57,452 nucleotides of DNA, from the NCBI GenBank assembly GCA_023666965.1, contig JAMPAZ010000001.1, positions 783,632-841,083 on the forward strand. The letters are read 5' to 3'. The stretch comes from Muribaculum sp. (lineage in GTDB: Bacteria > Bacteroidota > Bacteroidia > Bacteroidales > Muribaculaceae). A program made the translations under genes and the position numbers. Below are positions 33,444 to 41,652 of the stretch, one piece after another (within the stretch, counting starts at the first letter, position 1; the number at the start of each line of letters is the position of its first letter). Below the pieces are notes generated by a model. That model worked only from the letters and a program-made list of their open reading frames with translations, was not told the DNA's origin and searched no databases.

Positions 33444-35329
33444 AAAGTTTGATATACCTACTGACGGCACTTACCGCCATATCTGCAACCGCCGAAAACA
33501 AGACCATGTTCATACACTATGGAGGCGAAAATGTCGACGCAATATTTTTCTCGGAAATAGACAGTATCCGCTATAGTGACATCGGAATTGACAGTACAGC
33601 TTTAGGGAAGATCCGCATTCAGGAGATTTGGACTCCGGACAGCGTATATCGCTACGACATAGCGGAGATAGACAGCGTGACATTCCAATCGCCGGCCACG
33701 ATTGCCAAGCCCGGCGCGATTGACTTGTCGAGAGAACTCTCAACCTACGTGACAGGCGACGACTACACCGACGGAATAACTCTGAGGCTCGCGGGCAACA
33801 CTCCGTCAAGCTTGCTTCCCAAAACGGGGAATTATCTCTATCAATTGGAGCCAAGCGACGTGCTGGCCGCCGGATTTGCAGGACACGTGCTGACGGTGGA
33901 GAGCGACAACGGCGGTTGGGCAGTGAAATGCGAATCGGCCGAATTTGACGAGATATTCGACCAACTGGCGTGGGTCGGCGAAAACGAATTCATAGCCGGC
34001 GAGGGTGAGGTTGAGACCGACCCGGAATCGGAAGAGCAATCTTCGCCGAGCAGAGCCATACAGCGCGTATTGGCATTGCCGACGCTTGCATCAAGGCTTA
34101 AATGTCCCGACTTAATATCCGGTGCGCTTATTATGACTGATGAGCTTAAGGATATTCCCGCCGGACCGAAACAAGCGCAAATAGTGGGCAAAATAGCAGT
34201 GACACCCGTGGTTAGTTGCTTGTCAGGAGCATATATTATACGCAATGCCCGTGGCGACATCAAGAAAGGCCGACGGATGAAATCCAACGCCAGAGTGAAG
34301 GTCAAAGGCTATGCGGAAGGACGCTACAATATCGGCGATAAACGCACGATCGGAGCCTCCAGGACACCGTTAAAATTCACGCTACCAATGGGTCTTGGAC
34401 AGACTTACATCCTATCATATTTGGGCACCATGACTTTGGAAGGGAAGATGGGGTTGGACTATGCATTTGAGTCAGAGTACCGCTCAACCGCTACCACCGT
34501 AGTTAATTACGACAATACAGCCGGCATCCCCGAAGCCACAATGGAGTACACACATAAAGTTCTTAACCCGGAAACCAGAACCCTTGACGCATCTTTTGAA
34601 GGCTCGTTGTCGCTGACCGGATCGCTGACTTTCACCATCACGCAGAGCGGCGATTCGCTTAAATCGATTAGCAACATTTTCTCTTACGGTTCATCGCTTA
34701 AAGGTGATGCACTTTTCCTGACTTCGCAGATAGAAGATGCGAAAGAGAACAATACGCTTTATCGAACGATTACCTCCACCGGAGTCAAAGCGACATCGAT
34801 CGAAAGCATAACCGCCTCGATAAAGTATTCAGGCTGGACTCTTAAACTGAAGGGGGCGATTACCCCATCGGCCTCCGAAACTTTCTATGTAGTTCCAAAG
34901 TTCTCCTCTCCTGCATGGGACAAAACCACAAAGTCAATGACATACGCAGTGGAAGGCTCTCCAATGAAGTTTTCTTCGGCATCACTCGGCACTGCAGTAA
35001 AGTCGGACGACGACGGAACATTCTCATGGATGGCATCCGGAAAGACATGGCCTTCTGAATGTCGGACAGCATTCGTAGGACAAGCCGACTACGACCCGAC
35101 GAGCGAAGATAAGGTTTACCCCACAGTCACTCTGCCGTCCGGCGAAAGGATTCTCGCCGCTCCTGAATACCCAATCGTATCTAACGGACTATTCCCTACC
35201 ATTTCTGTCCAGGAATCGCAAGGAGTCCGCGTCACATCCGGCACTCCCATCATCGGTTCGGCCGCCGACGGAACCACTTCGGTGCATATCGGCAACTTAT
35301 TCCCCTACAACTCAGAAGACAAAAAATAA
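33440..35329 (+). CDS. Large secreted beta-rich protein of unknown function
   Basis: Product of 629 residues. Signal peptide to ATAEN. Residues about 20-80 carry two copies of a strand motif ending FFSEIDSIRYS and DIAEIDSVTFQ, common at the start of Bacteroidota exported proteins. A hinge rich in Glu/Ser (EVETDPESEEQSSPS) lies near residue 200. The remainder is beta-strand rich and Thr/Ser rich, suggesting a repetitive adhesin-like body; no catalytic motif is visible. It is translationally coupled to the gene before (ATGA) and followed 3 bp later by the second paralogue. Confidence 0.7.
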   Translation: MKSLIYLLTALTAISATAENKTMFIHYGGENVDAIFFSEIDSIRYSDIGIDSTALGKIRIQEIWTPDSVYRYDIAEIDSVTFQSPATIAKPGAIDLSRELSTYVTGDDYTDGITLRLAGNTPSSLLPKTGNYLYQLEPSDVLAAGFAGHVLTVESDNGGWAVKCESAEFDEIFDQLAWVGENEFIAGEGEVETDPESEEQSSPSRAIQRVLALPTLASRLKCPDLISGALIMTDELKDIPAGPKQAQIVGKIAVTPVVSCLSGAYIIRNARGDIKKGRRMKSNARVKVKGYAEGRYNIGDKRTIGASRTPLKFTLPMGLGQTYILSYLGTMTLEGKMGLDYAFESEYRSTATTVVNYDNTAGIPEATMEYTHKVLNPETRTLDASFEGSLSLTGSLTFTITQSGDSLKSISNIFSYGSSLKGDALFLTSQIEDAKENNTLYRTITSTGVKATSIESITASIKYSGWTLKLKGAITPSASETFYVVPKFSSPAWDKTTKSMTYAVEGSPMKFSSASLGTAVKSDDDGTFSWMASGKTWPSECRTAFVGQADYDPTSEDKVYPTVTLPSGERILAAPEYPIVSNGLFPTISVQESQGVRVTSGTPIIGSAADGTTSVHIGNLFPYNSEDKK

Positions 35330-35332
35330 ATT

Positions 35333-35971
35333 ATGAAAAAGAAAGCATTAATTTTAGCTATAATCGCAAGCGCCGCGGTAGGACTTAACGCTCAAATCGG
35401 CTATCAAGTGGCTGTAATGGATCAAGCCACAGGCAAGCCTAAAGCCAACAAAGAAGTATCAGTCAAGGTAGAACTGACAGATAATGCCGGGTCGGTCATC
35501 GCATCAACCGAACAATCAGCCATGACGAACGACTTCGGAGTGGTGTCGGTGCAGGTAGGCGGCTCTTCGACATTCGACAATATGGATTGGAGAAAACTTC
35601 CGCTATGGGTATCGGCCACAGTCGACGGAGTAAACGTCGGCAAGACACAGGTGCTGACAGTTCCAGTGGCTGAACACTCTAAGCATTACGGACTTCTCAC
35701 GCCTCAAATCCTCGCGGGGAAGTGGACATACACGGGAAATGGCTCAAAGCAGGAATATAGTTTCTCTGCATCGGGTGGATATACATATACTCGATATGAG
35801 AAAACTGAATCCGGAGGATGGTTTGTAGATTCTAAAGCAAGCGGCTCTTACGAAATTGACGGCAACATGGTGTATATGTTCTCTTCGAGCGAAGCTACGA
35901 GGCCTATGCGCTGGTCGCCAAGCCGCAACGTGCTGACCCCGGCAGACGGCGGTGGCATCTATACTAAGTGA
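35333..35971 (+). CDS. Secreted two-domain protein, paralogue 2
   Basis: Product of 212 residues. Signal peptide to GLNAQ. The first domain (about 20-118) is near-identical in protein and very close in DNA to that of 32339-32968, so duplication or gene conversion was recent. The second domain is diverged but keeps the pattern (GKWTYTGNG, SFSASGGYTYTRY, ASGSYEIDGNMVYMF). The pair flank two unrelated genes. A weak terminator follows. Confidence 0.75.
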   Translation: MKKKALILAIIASAAVGLNAQIGYQVAVMDQATGKPKANKEVSVKVELTDNAGSVIASTEQSAMTNDFGVVSVQVGGSSTFDNMDWRKLPLWVSATVDGVNVGKTQVLTVPVAEHSKHYGLLTPQILAGKWTYTGNGSKQEYSFSASGGYTYTRYEKTESGGWFVDSKASGSYEIDGNMVYMFSSSEATRPMRWSPSRNVLTPADGGGIYTK

Positions 35972-35995
35972 CATTTCATGCCGGACAAACATAAC

Positions 35996-36030
35996 AAAGG
36001 GCCAGTCATCGCGACTCGCCCTTTATTATT
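35996..36030 (+). terminator. Probable terminator of the secreted-protein locus
   Basis: AAAGGGC (35996-36002) pairs with GCCCTTT (36018-36024), followed by ATTATT. The rest of the gap 35972-36209 has no coding sequence I can support. Confidence 0.5.
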
Positions 36031-36209
36031 AACCTTAAATCTAATACCATGAAAAACACAGTGCAAATATAGTAATTATACCTATAGAACATTTCGAACT
36101 TGCAAAGGTTCAAGGACAAATCTATTTTAACTTTTATTAACCAACTTATCCGCCTAAATTCACTAATTTAGCGTTCAATTAATGAATTGATTCAATAACA
36201 CGTACCATA

Positions 36210-36932
36210 ATGAGAATAAAAATATTAGTAGTCGACGACGAAGAAGCTCTATGCGACATATTAAAATACAACCTTGAGCTCGAAGGCTACGACGTAGATT
36301 ATGCACTATCAGGCGAAGAAGCACTTGAACTCGACTTGCCGAGTTACTCGCTCTTCATCCTCGACATAATGATGGACAAAATCAGCGGTTTTGACTTCGC
36401 TAAACGTTTAAAGAACAATGTAAACACCGAAAACATCCCTATAATTTTCTGCTCGGCTCTCGACGGGGAGGACGACACCGTGATGGGACTCAACTTAGGC
36501 GGCGACGACTACATAACCAAGCCATTCGTCATCAATGAAGTACGTGCACGTGTACGCGCCGTTCTCCGCCGATTCCACGCTACCCACCAATTTCCACAGA
36601 CAACCACTAAGGTACAGGCTCCCGCTCAGCGAACAGTCGACATCTCATACAAGACCCTCCGGCTCGACAACGACGAAAAAATCGGGTATCTCGGAAATGA
36701 ACCCATCAAACTCACCAAGACCGAATACGACATATTGTTCTTCTTCCTCACCCACCGCAACCGAATCTACTCCCGCGAAGAGATTATCCACGCGGTATGG
36801 GGTGACGATGTCGTTGTGTCAAACCGTACAATCGATACGAATATCACCCGTCTCCGCAACAAAATCCAACCTTACGGCAAAAATATTAACACCCGAATAG
36901 GGTTTGGATATGGCTTCAAAGAGACGGATTAG
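36210..36932 (+). CDS. OmpR-family response regulator (RprY-like)
   Basis: Product of 240 residues. The receiver domain has Asp9/Asp10 in VVDDEEAL, phospho-acceptor Asp52 in FILDIMMD and Lys104 in YITKPF. The C-terminal winged helix is of the OmpR type (IKLTKTEYDILFFFLTHRN, VVSNRTIDTNITRLRNKI). Its kinase partner overlaps its end by 23 bp. Organisation and sequence resemble the RprXY pair of Bacteroides. A near-consensus -7 box (TAATTTAG, 36164-36171) lies upstream. Confidence 0.93.
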   Translation: MRIKILVVDDEEALCDILKYNLELEGYDVDYALSGEEALELDLPSYSLFILDIMMDKISGFDFAKRLKNNVNTENIPIIFCSALDGEDDTVMGLNLGGDDYITKPFVINEVRARVRAVLRRFHATHQFPQTTTKVQAPAQRTVDISYKTLRLDNDEKIGYLGNEPIKLTKTEYDILFFFLTHRNRIYSREEIIHAVWGDDVVVSNRTIDTNITRLRNKIQPYGKNINTRIGFGYGFKETD

Positions 36933-38385
36933 TTACCAATGGCGATTGTTTTTCCCTATGATTGCCCTTCTATGGGTGACGATAGGCACGTTGGTCTACT
37001 TTAGATACAAGTCTGAAAAAGAAATCAGAACTGAGCAACTCAACGACGACCTGCGACTCATCAACTCGCGCGTCATCATGGCGTATGAAAGCGACATTGA
37101 CATCGAGCCTTTCATGCGATTCATCTCAAAGTATTACGAAAATTCTGAGTTCAACGGCATCCGTATGTCCGTTTACGATGCCGTGGGCAATCTTCTGTAC
37201 TGTATCGGAGCGCCAATACCCCGAGAAATCGATGGTGAAATAACCTCAGAGCTAAATGAGGCGACAGTCAATGGTGCGGGGACGAATTTACGCAGAGACT
37301 CCACAGATAAAGACAAGGCATACTACTTTTTTGGCGCCCGCCGCAGTTCCGACGGAAAAATATTCGTGCACACAGCGATGCCTTACACATCGGCAATCAA
37401 ACAGACATTGGCTGTCAGCAACGACACCTGGATCGTGCTTGTGGCAGTGCTTATCGCCACCACATTGATATCTTACTTCTCTACAAGATACTTAGGCAAG
37501 AACATTAAACTACTCCACATGTTTGCCAACCGCGCCGCCAAAGGCGAACCGTTAGGACGCGAGTACGGATTCCCACACGACGAATTAGGCGACATTTCAC
37601 GCGAAATAGTCAAAATATACCGCGAGAGGTTGGCAGCCACAGAACGGTCGGAACGCGAGCACAAGATAGCCATACGTGCCACAGAGGACAAAATAAAGAC
37701 CACTAAAGAGCTCACCAACAACATCAACCACGAGCTGAAGACTCCGGTAGGCGTCATAAAGGGCTATTTGGACACTATCGCCGAGCACCCGGAGATGGAC
37801 GAAGCTTCGCGGACAAGATTCATCCAGAAGGCTCAGGAACACATGACGCGAATGTGCAACATGCTGAACGACCTATCGTCAATCAATCGTCTTGAAGACG
37901 GAGCTTCGGGCGTTATGAAGGAGAAAGTCGATTTCCACGAGATCGTTGCCAACATCAAGACCGAATTGGAAATCGTCAAAATAGGGGACTTAAAGTTTGA
38001 GTACGACATGCCTCCGGGAATATACATCAACGGCAATTACAATTTGCTCTATGCCATGGTTATGAATTTAATCCGCAACGCAAACTTCCACTCCCACGGA
38101 ACTGTCTGCGGCATAAAATTGATTAGGGAGAACAACCATGAATACACTTTTTCGTTCTACGACGACGGAACCGGTGTCAGCGAAGAGCACCTGCCTCACC
38201 TCTTCGACCGCTTCTACCGAATCGACAAAGGGCGTTCACGTAAAATGGGCGGCACAGGCTTAGGGTTGCCAATCGTAAAGAACACGATTAATGTTCAAGG
38301 AGGAGCCATCCGCGTACAAAACCGTCAACCCCACGGCCTTGAATTCATCTTTACATTGATAAAATGGTCAGCTCAATCCAATTAA
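36910..38385 (+). CDS. Sensor histidine kinase (RprX-like)
   Basis: Product of 491 residues from ATG 36910. Two transmembrane segments, about residues 12-31 and 172-192, enclose a periplasmic sensor of about 140 residues without a recognised ligand-binding domain. Next come a HAMP-like linker, HisKA with His274 in NNINHELKTPVGVIKGYLD, and the ATPase domain (N box NLIRNANFHSHG, G1 YDDGTGVSEE, G2 GGTGLGLPIVKN). It phosphorylates the regulator encoded just before it. The signal is unknown. Confidence 0.93.
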   Translation: MASKRRISYQWRLFFPMIALLWVTIGTLVYFRYKSEKEIRTEQLNDDLRLINSRVIMAYESDIDIEPFMRFISKYYENSEFNGIRMSVYDAVGNLLYCIGAPIPREIDGEITSELNEATVNGAGTNLRRDSTDKDKAYYFFGARRSSDGKIFVHTAMPYTSAIKQTLAVSNDTWIVLVAVLIATTLISYFSTRYLGKNIKLLHMFANRAAKGEPLGREYGFPHDELGDISREIVKIYRERLAATERSEREHKIAIRATEDKIKTTKELTNNINHELKTPVGVIKGYLDTIAEHPEMDEASRTRFIQKAQEHMTRMCNMLNDLSSINRLEDGASGVMKEKVDFHEIVANIKTELEIVKIGDLKFEYDMPPGIYINGNYNLLYAMVMNLIRNANFHSHGTVCGIKLIRENNHEYTFSFYDDGTGVSEEHLPHLFDRFYRIDKGRSRKMGGTGLGLPIVKNTINVQGGAIRVQNRQPHGLEFIFTLIKWSAQSN

Positions 38386-38451
38386 TCATGTGCGGACGCA
38401 TATTTATCAAAAATGGCATTTGATTGTAACTTCATTGTCATAACCGCATAT

Positions 38452-38459
38452 TATCTTTG
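38452..38459 (+). promoter_or_regulatory. -7 box of the putative small RNA
   Basis: TATCTTTG, consensus. A second TATCTTTG on the minus strand lies at 38538-38545 facing it. Confidence 0.55.
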
Positions 38460-38476
38460 CATCGTTGGAAGTCGCA

Positions 38477-38533
38477 ATGAGACGGCTTGCCAATAGCGAA
38501 CTTATCACGATCATTACCAAAGTGAAAGCATAG
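38477..38533 (+). CDS. Possible 18-residue peptide inside the small transcript
   Basis: ATG at 38477, about 12 nt after the expected transcription start; product MRRLANSELITIITKVKA. No clear ribosome site. Protein-like composition, but far too short to be judged by itself. Conservation of codons rather than bases would decide. Confidence 0.2.
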   Translation: MRRLANSELITIITKVKA

Positions 38534-38666
38534 CTTGCAAAGATATAGTAATATTTGTAAATCGAGGAGGGAGAGCTAAGGCCCTGATGAAAAAAGGGCG
38601 CGGTAATCACCGAAGCGATAGCAGTCGGGAAGACTGGTAAGGACCCCCAATTTAAGATAGTGTTTT

Positions 38667-38694
38667 AGGCCGTCAATTGACGGCCTTATTTTTT
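38667..38694 (+). terminator. Strong terminator of the small transcript
   Basis: AGGCCGTC (38667-38674), loop AATT, GACGGCCT (38679-38686), then TATTTTTT. Confidence 0.85.
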
Positions 38695-38797
38695 GCGCCT
38701 AACCGACCCATATCCGGGACCCACGCCCACAGGTGTCCGTAAATTTTCGGGTCAATGTAAAAATCCAGTTGAAATGTAAAAATCTCATAGATTCAAA

Positions 38798-38895
38798 ATT
38801 GTAGGGACATGCCTTTGGCATGTTTAATTGTCATCAACACATTAACCGATATAAAAATTTACCAGCGACACATGCCAAAGGCATGTCCCTACAAT
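38798..38895. repeat. 98-bp inverted-repeat element with 26-bp arms
   Basis: The sequence at 38798-38823 is repeated exactly inverted at 38870-38895. Each arm starts ATTGTAGGGACATGCC and is itself palindromic around CATGCCTTTGGCATG. The outer TGTAGGGAC matches the flank of the other dispersed palindrome (TGTAGGGACGCACG), so both may be variants of one family. Confidence 0.75.
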
Positions 38896-39075
38896 GCTAG
38901 CGAATATCAAGTTTACAAAACCTGCTCTCGGAATGTTTTGAGGACAATTGAATTTACATGCTCCTTGTCGAGTTTTTAACAACCTACTTTTTACATTGAT
39001 CCATTAAGCCCGGTGTCTTTATGTAGCCGGGGCGAGAGCGCGTCTCAGACTACCCGGCAATCTGCCGACAAAACA

Positions 39076-39112
39076 AACCGGGCAAATCGGCTGATGGCCG
39101 ATTTACCCGGTT
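39076..39112 (-). terminator. Hairpin at the 3' side of pnp, also a dispersed repeat
   Basis: AACCGGGCAAATCGGC (39076-39091) pairs with GCCGATTTACCCGGTT (39097-39112), one mismatch. It lies 35 bp after the pnp stop on the minus strand. A diverged copy is at 52264-52300, also in a convergent gap. Confidence 0.6.
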
Positions 39113-39146
39113 AAATAATATCGTAAATTCTACGGATTAAACCGAT

Positions 39147-41420
39147 TTACTCCTCACGGCGAGGTCCACGATCATTGTTGCGCGGCCCACGGTCGCCACG
39201 CGACCCGCGGTCATTGCCACGGTTGCCGTCACGGCGGGGCCCACGATCGTTATTACGCGGTCCGCGGTCGCCACGCGGAGCACGCTGGGGTTCAACATAG
39301 CCTTCGGGTTTGGGTTGAAGAGCACGCATTGACAAGCGATATTTGCCGGTCTTCTTATCTATCTCGATAAGCTTGACTTCAACGGTATCGCCCTCCTTCA
39401 GACCGGATGCCTCCATGTCCTGAAGACGATCCCAGCTGATTTCCGAGATATGAAGCAAACCGTCGCGGTTAGGCATAAACTCTACAAAGGCACCGAAGTC
39501 GAGGATTGAGCGCACGGTACCGGTATAGACTTTGCCCTCCTCGGGAAGAGCAACGATAGCGTTGATCATCTCGAGAGCCTTGTCCATTGCCTCGCGGTTG
39601 TTGGCGGCAACCTCGATGTAACCGGCATTGTCGATTTCGTCGATGGAAACGGTTGCACCACTCGCCTCCTGAATACCTTGGATTACCTTTCCGCCCGGGC
39701 CTATCACGGCACCGATAAGGTCTTTCGGGATAGTCATAGTGACAATGCGCGGAACGTGAGGCTTGTAGTCTTCGCGTGGCTCAGCAATTGCCTCCTGAAT
39801 CTTGTCGAGTATGTGCATACGTCCGTCCTTGGCCTGAAGAAGAGCTTTTTCAAGCACTTCGTAGGAAAGTCCATCGACTTTGATGTCCATCTGAGTGGCA
39901 GTTATTCCGTCGCGTGTACCGGTAACCTTAAAGTCCATGTCGCCGAGATGGTCCTCATCGCCGAGAATGTCGGAAAGCACTGCATATTTAGAGCCGTCGC
40001 TATCGGTTATAAGACCCATGGCGATACCGCTCACAGGCTTTTTCATCTTAACGCCCGCATCAAGAAGCGCAACGGTGCCGGCACAAACTGTAGCCATCGA
40101 CGACGACCCGTTTGACTCGAGAATGTCGCTGACTATACGGCACACGTAGGGGAAATCGTCGGGAAGCATACTCTTGAGAGCGCGGTGGGCGAGATTGCCA
40201 TGACCAACTTCGCGACGACCTACGCCACGCTGCGCCTTAGCCTCTCCGGTAGAGAAGGGAGGGAAATTGTAGTGGAGCAGGAAGCGTTCGCGTCCCTGGT
40301 TGAGCACGTCGTCAAGAATTTTCTCGTCGAGCTTGGTGCCGAGAGTGACTGTGGCAAGTGCCTGAGTCTCGCCGCGAGTGAACACAGCCGATCCGTGAGG
40401 ACCCGGAACATAGTCGGGCTGAATCCAAATGGGGCGAATTTCAGTGGTCTTACGACCGTCGAGACGGATACCTTCGTCAAGAATACAGCGACGCACTGCC
40501 TCGCGCTCTACGTCGTGATAGTAACGTTTTACCAGCGGAGCCTTCTCTTCGCGCTCCTCTTCGGGGAGACTTTCGATGTATTCGTCACAAATGGCGTCAA
40601 ACGAATCCTGACGCCAGTGCTTATCGTCGCTTCCGGCCTTGGCAACGGCATAAGCCTTGTCGTAACACTTGTCGTGAACGTCCTTACGCAACTCCTCGTC
40701 GTTAACTTCGTGGCAATATTCGCGCTTAACAGTCGATCCGACTGCCTCGGCCAGTTCCATCTGAGCCTTGCACTGGAGTTTGATGGCTTCATGGGCGGCC
40801 TTGAGAGCGGCCAACAAATCGGCTTCGCTAACCTCGTTCATTTCGCCTTCCACCATCATTATATTTTCGTATGTGGCACCAACCATTAACTCCATATCGG
40901 CGTTCTTGAGCTGCTCGAATGTCGGGTTGATAACAAACTCTCCGTTAACACGCGCCACGCGCACTTCAGAGATTGGTCCGTTGAAGGGGATGTCGCTTAC
41001 GGCAAGGGCTGCGGAAGCCGCAAGTCCGGCCAAAGCGTCGGGCATATCATTACCGTCGGCCGAGAACATGATGATGTTCACAAACGTGTCGGCATGATAG
41101 TTGTCCGGGAACAGCGGACGCAATACGCGGTCCACCAAACGTGCTGTTAGGATTTCGTAGTCCGATGCACGGCCTTCACGCTTGAGGAAACCTCCGGGGA
41201 AACGGCCGTTAGATGAAAACTTTTCCTTGTACTCTACTTGGAGGGGCATGAAATCTACTCCCTCGCCGGCCTCTTTGGCCGAAACTACTGTCGCCAAGAG
41301 CATCGTGTTGCCCATGCGCAGTTCTACCGCTCCATCGGCTTGCTTGGCCAGCTTGCCTGTCTCAAGTGTGATGGTACGTCCATCACTAAGCTCGATGGTT
41401 TTCTTAATTGGTTGTGCCAT
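39147..41420 (-). CDS. pnp: Polynucleotide phosphorylase
   Basis: Product of 757 residues. It degrades RNA from the 3' end using phosphate. Two RNase PH-like domains ([39 protein letters not shown]) are followed by a KH domain (about 570-625; [19 protein letters not shown]) and an S1 domain (about 635-710; [17 protein letters not shown]). After residue about 713 comes an unusual tail of about 45 residues made of [15 protein letters not shown]-type repeats, probably disordered and RNA-binding. The tail DNA is itself repetitive. Promoter at 41460-41467. Confidence 0.97.
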   Translation of the reverse strand: MAQPIKKTIELSDGRTITLETGKLAKQADGAVELRMGNTMLLATVVSAKEAGEGVDFMPLQVEYKEKFSSNGRFPGGFLKREGRASDYEILTARLVDRVLRPLFPDNYHADTFVNIIMFSADGNDMPDALAGLAASAALAVSDIPFNGPISEVRVARVNGEFVINPTFEQLKNADMELMVGATYENIMMVEGEMNEVSEADLLAALKAAHEAIKLQCKAQMELAEAVGSTVKREYCHEVNDEELRKDVHDKCYDKAYAVAKAGSDDKHWRQDSFDAICDEYIESLPEEEREEKAPLVKRYYHDVEREAVRRCILDEGIRLDGRKTTEIRPIWIQPDYVPGPHGSAVFTRGETQALATVTLGTKLDEKILDDVLNQGRERFLLHYNFPPFSTGEAKAQRGVGRREVGHGNLAHRALKSMLPDDFPYVCRIVSDILESNGSSSMATVCAGTVALLDAGVKMKKPVSGIAMGLITDSDGSKYAVLSDILGDEDHLGDMDFKVTGTRDGITATQMDIKVDGLSYEVLEKALLQAKDGRMHILDKIQEAIAEPREDYKPHVPRIVTMTIPKDLIGAVIGPGGKVIQGIQEASGATVSIDEIDNAGYIEVAANNREAMDKALEMINAIVALPEEGKVYTGTVRSILDFGAFVEFMPNRDGLLHISEISWDRLQDMEASGLKEGDTVEVKLIEIDKKTGKYRLSMRALQPKPEGYVEPQRAPRGDRGPRNNDRGPRRDGNRGNDRGSRGDRGPRNNDRGPRREE

Positions 41421-41459
41421 AAAAATATTTTGAATCTCTTTTTTCTACAAAAAATCGTA

Positions 41460-41467
41460 CAAAGATA
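41460..41467 (-). promoter_or_regulatory. Promoter -7 box of pnp
   Basis: TATCTTTG on the minus strand, 39 bp before the start codon. Confidence 0.6.
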
Positions 41468-41592
41468 CGTAAAACATTTGACAATTCATAATTTCGTTTA
41501 AATGACCGGTAAATTTGCCTCCAAACACCCCCATTTCATGCGAGGGGGTTGCAACACCCTTGACGGAGAGGGCATGGTGCCGATTCTCCTAT

Positions 41593-41627
41593 AAAAAACG
41601 GCCATGGCTATTGCAAGCCATGGCCGT
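41593..41627 (-). terminator. Terminator of the susC-susD transcript
   Basis: ACGGCCATGGCT (41598-41609) pairs perfectly with AGCCATGGCCGT (41616-41627). On the minus strand the stem is followed by TTTTTT. It lies 26 bp after the susD stop. Confidence 0.8.
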
Positions 41628-41652
41628 CGGGTAGAAATTATATCAATCAGTT

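Larger units (their letters stand above)
38466..38694 (+). ncRNA. Putative structured small RNA
   Basis: The 761-bp gap between the kinase and pnp holds a complete transcription unit of about 230 nt with no long frame: a consensus -7 box at 38452, a strong terminator at 38667-38694 and local stems such as GCCCT/AGGGC (38581-38585 and 38595-38599). Size would suit 6S RNA or a Bacteroidales-specific RNA, but I see no tmRNA, SRP or RNase P signature. It also holds two tiny frames (18 and 17 codons), so a leader-peptide or small-protein mRNA is an alternative. Confidence 0.45.

Noticed and set aside
38587-38640. 17-codon frame with a purine-rich site upstream
   Set aside because: Its start lies in the loop of a GCCCT/AGGGC stem and the product is only charged residues; more likely part of the structured RNA.
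38798-38895. CRISPR-like repeat
   Set aside because: Only two arms, and they are inverted rather than direct; no spacers and no cas genes in the window.
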